A DNA stretch of 64,000 nt from NCBI GenBank assembly GCA_963692955.1, contig OY843587.1, positions 682,001 through 746,000 of the forward strand, in the 5' to 3' direction. The notes beneath the pieces are model-generated. The model ran no database searches. It saw only the letters and a program-made list of their open reading frames with translations, and was not told the DNA's origin. The translations under genes were made by a program, and so were the position numbers. The stretch's first letter is position 1. Every line of letters starts with the position of its first letter. This stretch comes from UBA5158 sp963692955 (GTDB lineage: Bacteria; Pseudomonadota; Gammaproteobacteria; DSM-16500). Shown here one piece after another: positions 32,009 through 40,102 of this stretch.

Positions 32009-34123
32009 ATGGTTGGTGAAACGAGTACTCCTACAAAACAGGAGCCAAGCTTGGCAGATAACGCTACGCGGTTAAATAATAGCGTTTCAAATTATTTAGC
32101 GAACATGGTTTCAATGTCGCCCAATCTTACTCAAGACGCCGTGTTAACCACCGGCCACCGCTATGACGACACTTCCAAAGTTTTTCAAGAAATCAGCGCG
32201 CTGCGCACGAAGCTAGAAACATTATCCCAAGATCCTTTCTTTGGCGCCCAAGCGAAAACTATTTTAGCCGAATTAAATGGCTCGGTGAACGCCCAAGGCG
32301 TACGCGACAAACACGGGTTGGTACACAGCGCCCACGACCAAATTACTGCTTTAATGACGGGTAAACTTGACGCCGAAGGTAAAATGATTGCCGGCACCTT
32401 TAATCCCGCGACCTGGGAAAAAAGTTTTAAAAATATCAACGACAGCATCGCTCTCGCTACAGAGGTCGCTAGCAAGAATGATCCCACGGATTCCGTCGAG
32501 TTAACGGTGTCAAAAACTAAATTCGTCGCCGCGTTGAAAGATGTCAGCAGCGATCTAAGTAATATCCAAAAAGACGCGATGAACGCGGACTTGACGCGTT
32601 TAAATGAATCCGTGCAAAGATTAAGTATCGTCCAGCACAGCGAAATGGTGAGTAAAGAATTGTATGGCAACAATTGGCAAAGACGACAATTCAAACGTAT
32701 TGATAATCCTGCTCCTTCCGTCGAAGAAAAAGCCTTGCTAAATCCAAACCCCGGCGCGGATTTCTCGATGGCGTCTTTGGATCAAAGTCTAGTTGGGTTA
32801 GGACAAGACGGTTATTACCGTCAAGAAAAATCCGATTACATTATCCGTATGGAAAATGGTTCTCTCAGTGCGATTTATTCCCCCGTCAATCAAACCGTCG
32901 GCGAAACGTTCAGTAGGATGAATGAGAGATTTAAAAAGCATAGAGCGGACGATAAGGATGATCCGTTTATCAAAGTCGGGCAAAAATATGATTTTGGCAA
33001 ACAATACGCGGCGACGGTCGAAGCGTTGAAGCAGCTTACTAACGTTGACATTATTGTTTTCGACTATAAAAAGCCCGAAGAATTTTCTAAATTCCATGCA
33101 GAAAATATCGAAAATGCCATGCGCCAAGCGCTAGCGGGCTTACAGAAATCCGCAGCCGATGGCAGTAAGCCTATTGGTTTTGAGTTGGGCAGCGGCGCCA
33201 TGGCGGGTTTAATGCAATGTCGTGACGTTCCCAATAGCCATAGAGAACAATTATTAAAAATGCAAGCCGATATCAATCACGAATATGAACGCCAAGCTCA
33301 AGCCCTCGCTGCTAAAACTCCCAAAGCACCGCAAGCCACGAATGATCAAGAATCGGTTTTAAAAGCTACCGCTGCCACTCCGCAAACTAATGATGGCACT
33401 AAGGGTGGTGCAGTTGCAGACAATGATGTTCCGCCACTGAATTTAGAAGACGTGAAGTTAGCGGGAGTTGATAAGCCGACAGGTGGTGTTCAAGCAGAAT
33501 CTACAGGCCAAGCAGTTCCTAAAGATGAGAAAAAGCCAGAGCAAACTGCGGAAAATAAAGGCCCTCAACAAGACGCAAAGCAAGCCCAAACTGCGGAAAA
33601 CAAAGAAGAGAAGAAACCAGAACAGACAGCCGAAAATAAAGGCTCTGCGGAAGAAGTAAAACAAGCTCAAGCCGCGGAAAACAAAGGTCCCGAATCGGAA
33701 CCTCTGCACTCTGAAGCAAAAAAAGTAAGAATAGCAGTAAATACAGAAGAAGAGCCTACAAGACCTATAGCTGCTATTATGGCTGACGCTGAAAAGATTT
33801 ATCAGGAACTTGTGGACTTTGAAATGAACCTACCAAATACTGATGACAAATCAAGAGGCGGTTATGGATATATTGAAGATCCTGATGAAGCTGCGAAACT
33901 GCAAAGCGAAATTACTCATCTCGAAGAAAAGCTTAATGGGTTAGCTGAAGAATTAAAAGAACATATGCCCGAAGTTACTCAAAAGGCTTCAGAAGTATAT
34001 ACGAAGGCTTGCGATAGATTCGATGTAATCAATGACATGCTAGATGAAACAAAGAGTTCTTTGGATGATTCGTTGACGCAAACTTCTGCGTCTTCCTATT
34101 CAGTACGACCTAACCAAGGTTAG
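32009..34123 (+). CDS. Orphan protein with AENK-repeat linker, 704 aa
   Basis: No family recognised. Residues 1-430 are a soluble, mainly helical region. Residues about 503-567 are a charged, disordered linker made of two alternating units, KKPEQTAENKG (twice) and KQAQ(T/A)AENK (twice). The C-terminal 110 residues form a predicted coiled coil (ITHLEEKLNGLAEELKEHMP) and end in a Ser/Thr-rich tail (LTQTSASSYSVRPNQG). GGTGGGG precedes the ATG. No signal peptide or membrane span. The layout of folded domain, repeat linker and helical tail resembles the other large orphans of this window. Function unknown; an exported role would be a guess. Confidence 0.75.
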   Translation: MVGETSTPTKQEPSLADNATRLNNSVSNYLANMVSMSPNLTQDAVLTTGHRYDDTSKVFQEISALRTKLETLSQDPFFGAQAKTILAELNGSVNAQGVRDKHGLVHSAHDQITALMTGKLDAEGKMIAGTFNPATWEKSFKNINDSIALATEVASKNDPTDSVELTVSKTKFVAALKDVSSDLSNIQKDAMNADLTRLNESVQRLSIVQHSEMVSKELYGNNWQRRQFKRIDNPAPSVEEKALLNPNPGADFSMASLDQSLVGLGQDGYYRQEKSDYIIRMENGSLSAIYSPVNQTVGETFSRMNERFKKHRADDKDDPFIKVGQKYDFGKQYAATVEALKQLTNVDIIVFDYKKPEEFSKFHAENIENAMRQALAGLQKSAADGSKPIGFELGSGAMAGLMQCRDVPNSHREQLLKMQADINHEYERQAQALAAKTPKAPQATNDQESVLKATAATPQTNDGTKGGAVADNDVPPLNLEDVKLAGVDKPTGGVQAESTGQAVPKDEKKPEQTAENKGPQQDAKQAQTAENKEEKKPEQTAENKGSAEEVKQAQAAENKGPESEPLHSEAKKVRIAVNTEEEPTRPIAAIMADAEKIYQELVDFEMNLPNTDDKSRGGYGYIEDPDEAAKLQSEITHLEEKLNGLAEELKEHMPEVTQKASEVYTKACDRFDVINDMLDETKSSLDDSLTQTSASSYSVRPNQG

Positions 34124-34168
34124 TCCTCGGTTGCGGGTTCGCTTGTATCTTCCCAACCACTTAGCTAC

Positions 34169-34200
34169 AATCACCGCCACTTAAATCAAGCGCGGTGATT
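34169..34200 (+). promoter_or_regulatory. Hairpin abutting the tpiA start, possible RBS occlusion
   Basis: AATCACCGC (34169-34177) pairs perfectly with GCGGTGATT (34192-34200) around a 14-base loop. The right arm holds the only Shine-Dalgarno-like bases (GGTG) before the tpiA ATG at 34205. There is no T tract, so termination is less likely than translational control. Confidence 0.4.
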
Positions 34201-34204
34201 CACT

Positions 34205-34987
34205 ATGCGTAAAAACATAGTAGCGGGTAATTGGAAAATGCATGGCTCCAAAGCGGATGCCAGCGCGTTAATCCAAACGTTAAAAACCGGCGCTGCGGAA
34301 TTAGATGCGATAGAAATTGCTATTTTCCCGCCTTTTGTCCACATTCCATTAACTCAATACCTTTTAAAAGATGCCGCTATCGCGTGGGGCGGACAAAATC
34401 TTTATCTGGGTTCTAAAGGCGCATTCACCGGCGAAGTTTCCGGCCCTATGTTAGTGGATTACGGCTGCCGCTATGTTTTAGTCGGTCACTCCGAACGCCG
34501 TCAACTTTTCCACGAAAGCCTTGCGTTAGTCGCAGAGAAATTTAAGGCAGCAATAGCCGCCAACTTGCAGCCCATTCTCTGCATCGGCGAAACCCAAGCA
34601 GAACGCGAACAAGAGCAAACCGAATCCGTCCTCACCCAACAATTAGAATCCGTCTGCGCGGCAGTCTCGGTGGCGGATTTTCAAAAAGCTGTCATTGCCT
34701 ACGAACCTGTATGGGCGATTGGCACTGGATTGACCGCAACGCCCGAACAAGCGCAAGCGGCGCATGCCTTCATCCGCCAGTTGATCGCGAAACAAGAGGT
34801 AAATCTAGCAAAATCCATGCGAATACTTTACGGCGGTAGTGTAAAAGCGGATAATGCTTCTGGTTTATTTGCGATGCCGGACATAGACGGCGCTTTGGTT
34901 GGCGGCGCATCGTTAGACGCCAACAGTTTTCTGGCGATCTGCCAGGCTTCTTCTGCCTCTGTCCAAAGTGTCAGAGTTAAAAATTAA
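34205..34987 (+). CDS. tpiA: Triosephosphate isomerase
   Basis: TpiA interconverts dihydroxyacetone phosphate and glyceraldehyde 3-phosphate in glycolysis and gluconeogenesis. All catalytic residues are visible in the 260-residue TIM barrel: N9 and K11 in AGNWKMH, H95 in VGHSERRQ, E167 in AYEPVWAIGTG (flexible loop 6 follows), and the phosphate-binding GGSVKADN. Length is normal. The stop is 12 bases before secG, and the tpiA-secG-tRNA-Leu-nuo order is shared with many gammaproteobacteria. A hairpin covers its ribosome site. Confidence 0.98.
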   Translation: MRKNIVAGNWKMHGSKADASALIQTLKTGAAELDAIEIAIFPPFVHIPLTQYLLKDAAIAWGGQNLYLGSKGAFTGEVSGPMLVDYGCRYVLVGHSERRQLFHESLALVAEKFKAAIAANLQPILCIGETQAEREQEQTESVLTQQLESVCAAVSVADFQKAVIAYEPVWAIGTGLTATPEQAQAAHAFIRQLIAKQEVNLAKSMRILYGGSVKADNASGLFAMPDIDGALVGGASLDANSFLAICQASSASVQSVRVKN

Positions 34988-34999
34988 ATTAGGTGTTAA

Positions 35000-35353
35000 A
35001 TGTATCAACTTATATTATTTATTCATGTATTTGCCTGCGCTTTTCTCGTTTTGTTGGTGTTAGTCCAACAAGGCAAAGGGGCGACAGTCGGTGCCTCATT
35101 CGGCAGCGGCGCGTCACAGACTGTGTTTGGCAGCCGTGGTTCCGGTTCATTTCTCTTACGCGTTACGACTTTTTTTGTCGTATTATTTTTCGCGACCAGC
35201 TTAGGCTTGAATTATATCGCCAGCAAAGCGATGCATTCTGAGCGTCAAATCATTTTACCAGAAGCGCCAAGTAATAAAATTCCCGCGCCAGGGGCTGCCG
35301 TTGGCATCACTGCTCCTGCTACGCCAAACGGGACGACGACACAGCAGAAATAA
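35000..35353 (+). CDS. secG: Protein translocase subunit SecG
   Basis: SecG is the small subunit of the SecYEG channel in the inner membrane. The 117 residues show two hydrophobic spans (about 3-22 and 51-70) joined by the conserved loop VLVQQGKGATVGASFGSGAS, then FGSRGSG. A Pro/Ala-rich C-terminal tail of about 40 residues is ordinary for the family. Starts with ATG preceded by AGGTG. Co-directional with tpiA and probably co-transcribed; tRNA-Leu follows 18 bases downstream. Confidence 0.96.
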   Translation: MYQLILFIHVFACAFLVLLVLVQQGKGATVGASFGSGASQTVFGSRGSGSFLLRVTTFFVVLFFATSLGLNYIASKAMHSERQIILPEAPSNKIPAPGAAVGITAPATPNGTTTQQK

Positions 35354-35371
35354 AAAAAAAGTAATAGCAAA

Positions 35372-35456
35372 GCCGAAGTGGTGAAATTGGTAGACACGCC
35401 ATCTTGAGGGGGTGGTGGCGCAAGCCGTATCGGTTCGAGTCCGATCTTCGGCACCA
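35372..35456 (+). tRNA. leuU: tRNA-Leu (anticodon GAG)
   Basis: An 85-base class II tRNA. The acceptor stem GCCGAAG (35372-35378) pairs with CTTCGGC (35446-35452), followed by discriminator A and an encoded CCA. The anticodon loop TTGAGGG is closed by CCATC/GGTGG, giving anticodon GAG. The D-loop (GGTGAAATTGGTAGACAC) and T-loop (GGTTCGAGTCC) are canonical, and the variable arm is long as expected for leucine. It lies between secG and nuoA, as in many gammaproteobacteria. Confidence 0.97.
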
Positions 35457-35509
35457 TTAAAATAATAAGAGTTATTGTTGTTGACCTCAAAACGCAAGAG
35501 GAGATAGCC

Positions 35510-35866
35510 GTGCTAGAAAACTATTTGCCTATCTTAATCTTTATGATCGTAGGTGTTTTGATGGGGATGCTAGTCCCGGCCGTGGGCTATCTATTAAGCC
35601 CAAAGCGGCCCTACCCTGCAAAATTATCTCCTTACGAATGCGGTTTTGATGAATTTGGTGATTCACGCAAACCGTTCGATGTCCGCTATTATCTTGTCGC
35701 CATCTTATTTATTATTTTTGACCTGGAAACCGCGTTTTTGGTGCCTTGGGCGGTTGCGTTTCGCCGCTTAGGGTGGTTTGGTATGGCCTCAATGGGCATG
35801 TTCCTTGGCATTTTGGTCATTGGTTTCATTTACGAGTGGAAAAAAGGGGCCTTGGAATGGGATTAA
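35510..35866 (+). CDS. nuoA: NADH-quinone oxidoreductase subunit A
   Basis: A 118-residue membrane subunit of complex I with three hydrophobic spans and the family signature PYECGFDEFGDSRKPFDVRYYLVAILFI split around the first loop (conserved Glu and Cys visible). The start is a GTG with AGAGGAG upstream. It opens the nuoA-N operon. Its 3' end overlaps the nuoB start by 10 bases, so translation is coupled. Confidence 0.97.
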   Translation: MLENYLPILIFMIVGVLMGMLVPAVGYLLSPKRPYPAKLSPYECGFDEFGDSRKPFDVRYYLVAILFIIFDLETAFLVPWAVAFRRLGWFGMASMGMFLGILVIGFIYEWKKGALEWD

Positions 35867-36333
35867 GTATTTTAGAAAAAGAAGGTTTTTTCACGACGAC
35901 GATAGACAAAGTCATGAATTGGGCGCATTCCGGTTCGCTGTGGCCAATGACGTTTGGCTTGGCATGCTGCGCGGTGGAAATGATGCACGCGGCGGCGGCG
36001 CGTTATGACTTAGATCGCTTCGGCGTGATTTACCGCGCGAGTCCGCGCCAATCGGATTTAATGATAGTCGCCGGCACGCTTTGCAATAAAATGGCGCCCG
36101 CGCTACGCAAAGTTTACGATCAAATGGCGGAACCGCGCTGGGTCATTTCCATGGGTTCTTGCGCGAACGGCGGCGGTTATTATCATTATTCTTATTCCGT
36201 CGTGCGTGGCTGCGATCGCATCGTGCCCGTCGACGTGTACGTGCCCGGCTGCCCGCCGACGGCGCAAGCGTTAGTGTACGGCGTGATTCAATTACAAAAT
36301 AAAATCAAACGCAATAAAATTATAGAACGTTAA
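35857..36333 (+). CDS. nuoB: NADH-quinone oxidoreductase subunit B (cluster N2)
   Basis: A 158-residue peripheral-arm subunit that holds the terminal 4Fe-4S cluster N2, which passes electrons to quinone. Ligands are visible at C37 and C38 (LACCAVEMM), C102 (MGSCANGGG) and C132 (VPGCPPTA). The ATG at 35857 (MGLSILEKEG) is chosen over a longer frame opening at 35746, which would run inside nuoA and has no family support. It overlaps nuoA by 10 bases. Confidence 0.98.
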   Translation: MGLSILEKEGFFTTTIDKVMNWAHSGSLWPMTFGLACCAVEMMHAAAARYDLDRFGVIYRASPRQSDLMIVAGTLCNKMAPALRKVYDQMAEPRWVISMGSCANGGGYYHYSYSVVRGCDRIVPVDVYVPGCPPTAQALVYGVIQLQNKIKRNKIIER

Positions 36334-36341
36334 GGATTGGC

Positions 36342-37055
36342 ATGACGAATGTCGATACGCTACATGAAAAATTGACCCAACGTTTCGCGGCGCTTATTGA
36401 GAATTCTAACATTGCGCTCGGCGAAATTACGTTAGAAATCGCCCGTGAAAATTTAACGAGCGTGGCGCGCGCGTTGCGTGACGAAACAGATTTTGATTTC
36501 GCGCAGCTCGTCGACGTGTGCGGCGTGGATTATTTGCAGTACGGTTTAAGCGAGTGGGAAACCGAAGAAGCGACGTTGACCGGTTTCGAACGCGGCGTGG
36601 ATAAAAGTTTTATGACCGATCCCGCTTCGCGCGACGCGCGCAACGCCGCGTTTGATCATAAGGCGAAACATTTTCATAAACCGCGCTTTGCTTCGGTTTA
36701 TCATTTGTTATCGTTGTCGCTTAATCAACGCGTCAGGTTACGCGTGTTGTTGGATGAACACGATCTGGTCGTGCCTTCGGTCCTTGATATTTGGCCGGCA
36801 GCGAATTGGTATGAACGTGAAGCGTTCGATTTATTCGGCATCGTTTATCAAAACCATCCGGATTTACGCCGTATTTTAACGGATTATGGTTTCGTGGGTC
36901 ATCCGTTCCGCAAAGATTTCCCGCTAATCGGCAACGTCGAAGTGCGCTACGATGGCAATCTCAAGCGCGTCATTTACGAAGCGGTGAGCATCGAACCGCG
37001 CGTGCTAGAACCTAAAGTCATACGCCATGACAACCGTTATGAAGTGGGGGAATGA
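36342..37055 (+). CDS. nuoC: NADH-quinone oxidoreductase subunit C
   Basis: A 237-residue peripheral subunit (30-kDa family) next to the quinone site. The signature ERE(A)FDLFGI around YEREAFDLFGIVYQNHPDLRR and the GHPFRKDFPL motif are present. nuoC is separate from nuoD, unlike the fused nuoCD of enterics. The ATG follows AAGGA. Its stop overlaps the nuoD ATG by 4 bases. Confidence 0.97.
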   Translation: MTNVDTLHEKLTQRFAALIENSNIALGEITLEIARENLTSVARALRDETDFDFAQLVDVCGVDYLQYGLSEWETEEATLTGFERGVDKSFMTDPASRDARNAAFDHKAKHFHKPRFASVYHLLSLSLNQRVRLRVLLDEHDLVVPSVLDIWPAANWYEREAFDLFGIVYQNHPDLRRILTDYGFVGHPFRKDFPLIGNVEVRYDGNLKRVIYEAVSIEPRVLEPKVIRHDNRYEVGE

Positions 37056-38320
37056 GCGTGGAAAAACTCCCGGAAATCCGCAATTACACGTTTAACTTTG
37101 GTCCGCAGCATCCCGCGGCGCACGGCGTATTGCGTTTAATCCTTGAAGTCGACGGCGAAACTATCGTGCGCGCCGATCCTCATATCGGTTTGTTACACCG
37201 AGCCACGGAAAAATTGGCGGAGAGTAAGCCTTATAATCATACTATCGGTTACATGGATAGATTAGATTACGTGTCCATGATGTGTAACGAACATGGTTAT
37301 GTGCGCGCGATCGAAAAATTATTGCAAATCCAAGCGCCCATGCGCGCGGAATATATCCGCACGATGTTCGACGAAATCACTCGCATTCTAAATCACTTAT
37401 TGTGGTTAGGAGCGCATGGTTTAGATAACGGCGCAATGTCATTATTTTTATATTGCTTCCGTGAGCGCGAAGATTTATTAGATTGTTACGAAGCCGTGTC
37501 AGGTACGCGCATGCACGCGACCTATTACCGACCGGGCGGCGTTTACCGTGATTTACCGAGCAAAATGCCGCAATATCAAGCGTCACGCTGGCACAGTGAA
37601 AAAGAAACCGCCGCGCTAAATGAAAACCGTCAAGGGTCGCTGCTCGATTTTATTTGGGATTTCACCGAACGGTTTCCGCATCGCATCGACGATTACGAAA
37701 CCCTGTTGACCGACAACCGCATTTGGAAACAACGCACCGTCGGCATCGGCGTGATTGCTCCGGAACGCGCGATCGCGCTTGGTTTCACCGGTCCGATGTT
37801 GCGCGGCTCGGGGGTGGAATGGGATTTGCGTCGCAAGCAACCCTACGCCGCATACGATCAATTAGATTTTTCGATTCCCATTGGCAAGACTGGCGATTGT
37901 TACGATAGATATTTGGTGCGCGTGGAAGAAATGCGTCAGTCCACGCATATTATCCGTCAGTGCGTGCAGTGGCTGCGCGCCAACCCCGGCCCGGTGATCA
38001 TAGATAATCATAAAATAGTGCCGCCCACGCGCGTCGACATGAAAGAAAGTATGGAAGCGTTGATTCACCATTTCAAATTAATGACGGAAGGCTATTGCTT
38101 GCCGGAAGGCGAAGCGTACGCCGCGATCGAACATCCCAAAGGTGAATTCGGCGTGTACATCATGTCGGATGGCGCGAACAAACCTTACCGTTTAAAAATC
38201 CGCGCCGCCGGCTTTGCGCACTTGGCGGGTTTGGACGAAATGATACGCGGACACATGATCGCCGATACGGTGGCGATTCTTTCCAGTCTCGATATCGTGT
38301 TTGGGGAGATTGATCGCTAA
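37052..38320 (+). CDS. nuoD: NADH-quinone oxidoreductase subunit D
   Basis: A 422-residue peripheral subunit (49-kDa family) that forms the quinone pocket with NuoB. The family start FNFGPQHPAAHGVLRL with the quinone-site His, the HIGLLHRATEKLAE segment and the C-terminal DIVFGEIDR are all visible. It overlaps nuoC by 4 bases and nuoE by 1 base (TAATG). Confidence 0.98.
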   Translation: MSVEKLPEIRNYTFNFGPQHPAAHGVLRLILEVDGETIVRADPHIGLLHRATEKLAESKPYNHTIGYMDRLDYVSMMCNEHGYVRAIEKLLQIQAPMRAEYIRTMFDEITRILNHLLWLGAHGLDNGAMSLFLYCFREREDLLDCYEAVSGTRMHATYYRPGGVYRDLPSKMPQYQASRWHSEKETAALNENRQGSLLDFIWDFTERFPHRIDDYETLLTDNRIWKQRTVGIGVIAPERAIALGFTGPMLRGSGVEWDLRRKQPYAAYDQLDFSIPIGKTGDCYDRYLVRVEEMRQSTHIIRQCVQWLRANPGPVIIDNHKIVPPTRVDMKESMEALIHHFKLMTEGYCLPEGEAYAAIEHPKGEFGVYIMSDGANKPYRLKIRAAGFAHLAGLDEMIRGHMIADTVAILSSLDIVFGEIDR

Positions 38321-38817
38321 TGACAGAAACAGACACAAAATATGCATTATCGAGCTCGCTGCGTGAACGCATAAATCACTGGATGCAGCGCTATCCAAAA
38401 GATGAAAAACGCTCCGCCGTCATGACGGCGTTGTATTACGCGCAAGAAGAACATGACAATTGGCTGCCGGTCGAGGTGATGAACGCGGTCGCCGATTATT
38501 TAGAGATGCCGCACATTGCAGTCTATGAAGTCGCGACGTTTTATTCGCTTTATAATTTGAAACCGGTGGGACGGCACGTCATCAATGTCTGCACGAATGT
38601 GTCGTGCATGTTGGCGGATTCCAACGGTATCGTCGAACACTTAAAGCAAACGTTGCAAATCGATCTCAACGAAACCACCGCCGATGGCAGATTTACTTTG
38701 CGTGTCGTGGAATGTTTAGCGGCGTGCGTGGCTGCGCCTATGTTTCACATCGGTGAAAAATATTATGAACATTTAACGCCGGCCAAAGTCGATAAAATTT
38801 TAGCAGAGTTGGAGTAA
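38320..38817 (+). CDS. nuoE: NADH-quinone oxidoreductase subunit E
   Basis: A 165-residue thioredoxin-fold subunit (24-kDa family) of the NADH-dehydrogenase module with a 2Fe-2S cluster. Ligands are C91 and C96 (CTNVSC) and C132 and C136 (CLAAC), the family's CX4C and CX3C pattern. N-terminal helical domain is present. Start codon overlaps the nuoD stop by one base. Confidence 0.97.
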   Translation: MTETDTKYALSSSLRERINHWMQRYPKDEKRSAVMTALYYAQEEHDNWLPVEVMNAVADYLEMPHIAVYEVATFYSLYNLKPVGRHVINVCTNVSCMLADSNGIVEHLKQTLQIDLNETTADGRFTLRVVECLAACVAAPMFHIGEKYYEHLTPAKVDKILAELE

Positions 38818-38821
38818 TCCA

Positions 38822-40102
38822 GTGGCGAATGAAATTTGTTTTCGTACCTTACATTTAGATAAGCCATGGAAGATGTCCACTTACGAAAGCGTAGGCGGTT
38901 ACGCGCAATGGCGCAAAATTTTAATGGATAAAATGCCGGCCGACCAAATCATTAACGTGTTAAAATTATCGGCGCTGCGCGGCCGTGGCGGCGCGGGTTT
39001 TCCGACCGGTTTGAAATGGAGTTTTATCAAGCGCGACATGCCCGGGCAAAAATACGTGTTATGCAACGCCGACGAAGGCGAGCCGGGCACGTGTAAAGAC
39101 CGCGATATTTTGCGCTTCAATCCGCATCAATTGATCGAAGGCTTGATGATCGCCGGCTACACCATGGGTTGCTCGGTGGCTTACAATTATATTCGCGGCG
39201 AATTTCACGAGCCTTATGAACGGTTTAAAGCGGCGCTGGAAGAAGCGCGCCAAGCGAAATTGTTAGGAAAAAATATTTTAGGATCTGGGTTTGATTTTGA
39301 AATTTACGTGCATCTTGGCGCCGGCTCGTACATTTGCGGGGAAGAAACCGCATTAATGGAATCGCTGGAAGGTAAGAAAGGCATGCCGCGTTTCAAACCG
39401 CCATTCCCCGCGACGCGCGGTTTATACAACCGCCCCACGACGATTAACAACGTCGAAACGTTCGCGACGGTGCCGGTGATTATGCAGCATGGCCCCGAAT
39501 GGTTTTTAAATTTAGGCAAACCGAATAACGGTGGTTGCAAAATTTTCTGCGTAACGGGGCATGTGAATAAACCCGGCAATTATGAAGTACCGCTAGGCAC
39601 ACCGTTTAAAGATTTGCTCGCGATGGCGGGCGGCATGCGCAATAACGCGAAATTAAAAATGGTTATTCCCGGCGGCACCTCGATGCCAGTTTTGCCCGCT
39701 GAGACCATGATGAATTTAGATATGGATTTTGACTCGCTGCAAAAAGCCGGCTCTGGCTTAGGTTCGGGCGCGGTCATCGTTATGGATGACTCAGTTTGCG
39801 CGGTGAACATGCTGCAACGCATATCACATTTTTACATGGAAGAATCGTGTGGCCAATGCACGCCATGCCGCGAAGGCACGGGTTGGGTCTACCGCTTAGT
39901 GCACCGCATCGAACATGGCGAAGCGACCTTAGACGATATCGAAACCCTAAAACGCGCGGCGAAAAATATCGAAGGCCGCACGATTTGTGCGTTCGGCGAA
40001 GCGGCGGCTTGGCCGGTGGGTGGTTTTCTCAAGTATTTTTACGACGAATTTGTTTACCATGTCACACATAAAAAATGTTTAGTGGGCGGACAGCATGGCT
40101 GA
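38822..40102 (+). CDS. nuoF: NADH-quinone oxidoreductase subunit F
   Basis: A 426-residue subunit that binds NADH and FMN and a 4Fe-4S cluster, the electron entry point of complex I. Visible are the NADH loop GRGGAGFPTGLKW (54-66), the FMN-site CNADEGEPGTCKDR (81-94), GAGSYICGEETALMESLEG, and cluster ligands C343, C346, C349 (ESCGQCTPC) and C389 (TICAFG). The start is GTG. It overlaps nuoG by 8 bases. Confidence 0.98.
   Translation: MANEICFRTLHLDKPWKMSTYESVGGYAQWRKILMDKMPADQIINVLKLSALRGRGGAGFPTGLKWSFIKRDMPGQKYVLCNADEGEPGTCKDRDILRFNPHQLIEGLMIAGYTMGCSVAYNYIRGEFHEPYERFKAALEEARQAKLLGKNILGSGFDFEIYVHLGAGSYICGEETALMESLEGKKGMPRFKPPFPATRGLYNRPTTINNVETFATVPVIMQHGPEWFLNLGKPNNGGCKIFCVTGHVNKPGNYEVPLGTPFKDLLAMAGGMRNNAKLKMVIPGGTSMPVLPAETMMNLDMDFDSLQKAGSGLGSGAVIVMDDSVCAVNMLQRISHFYMEESCGQCTPCREGTGWVYRLVHRIEHGEATLDDIETLKRAAKNIEGRTICAFGEAAAWPVGGFLKYFYDEFVYHVTHKKCLVGGQHG

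Noticed and set aside
35746..35856. Longer N-terminus for nuoB
   Set aside because: The extension lies inside nuoA and does not match the family; the ATG at 35857 gives the normal NuoB start.
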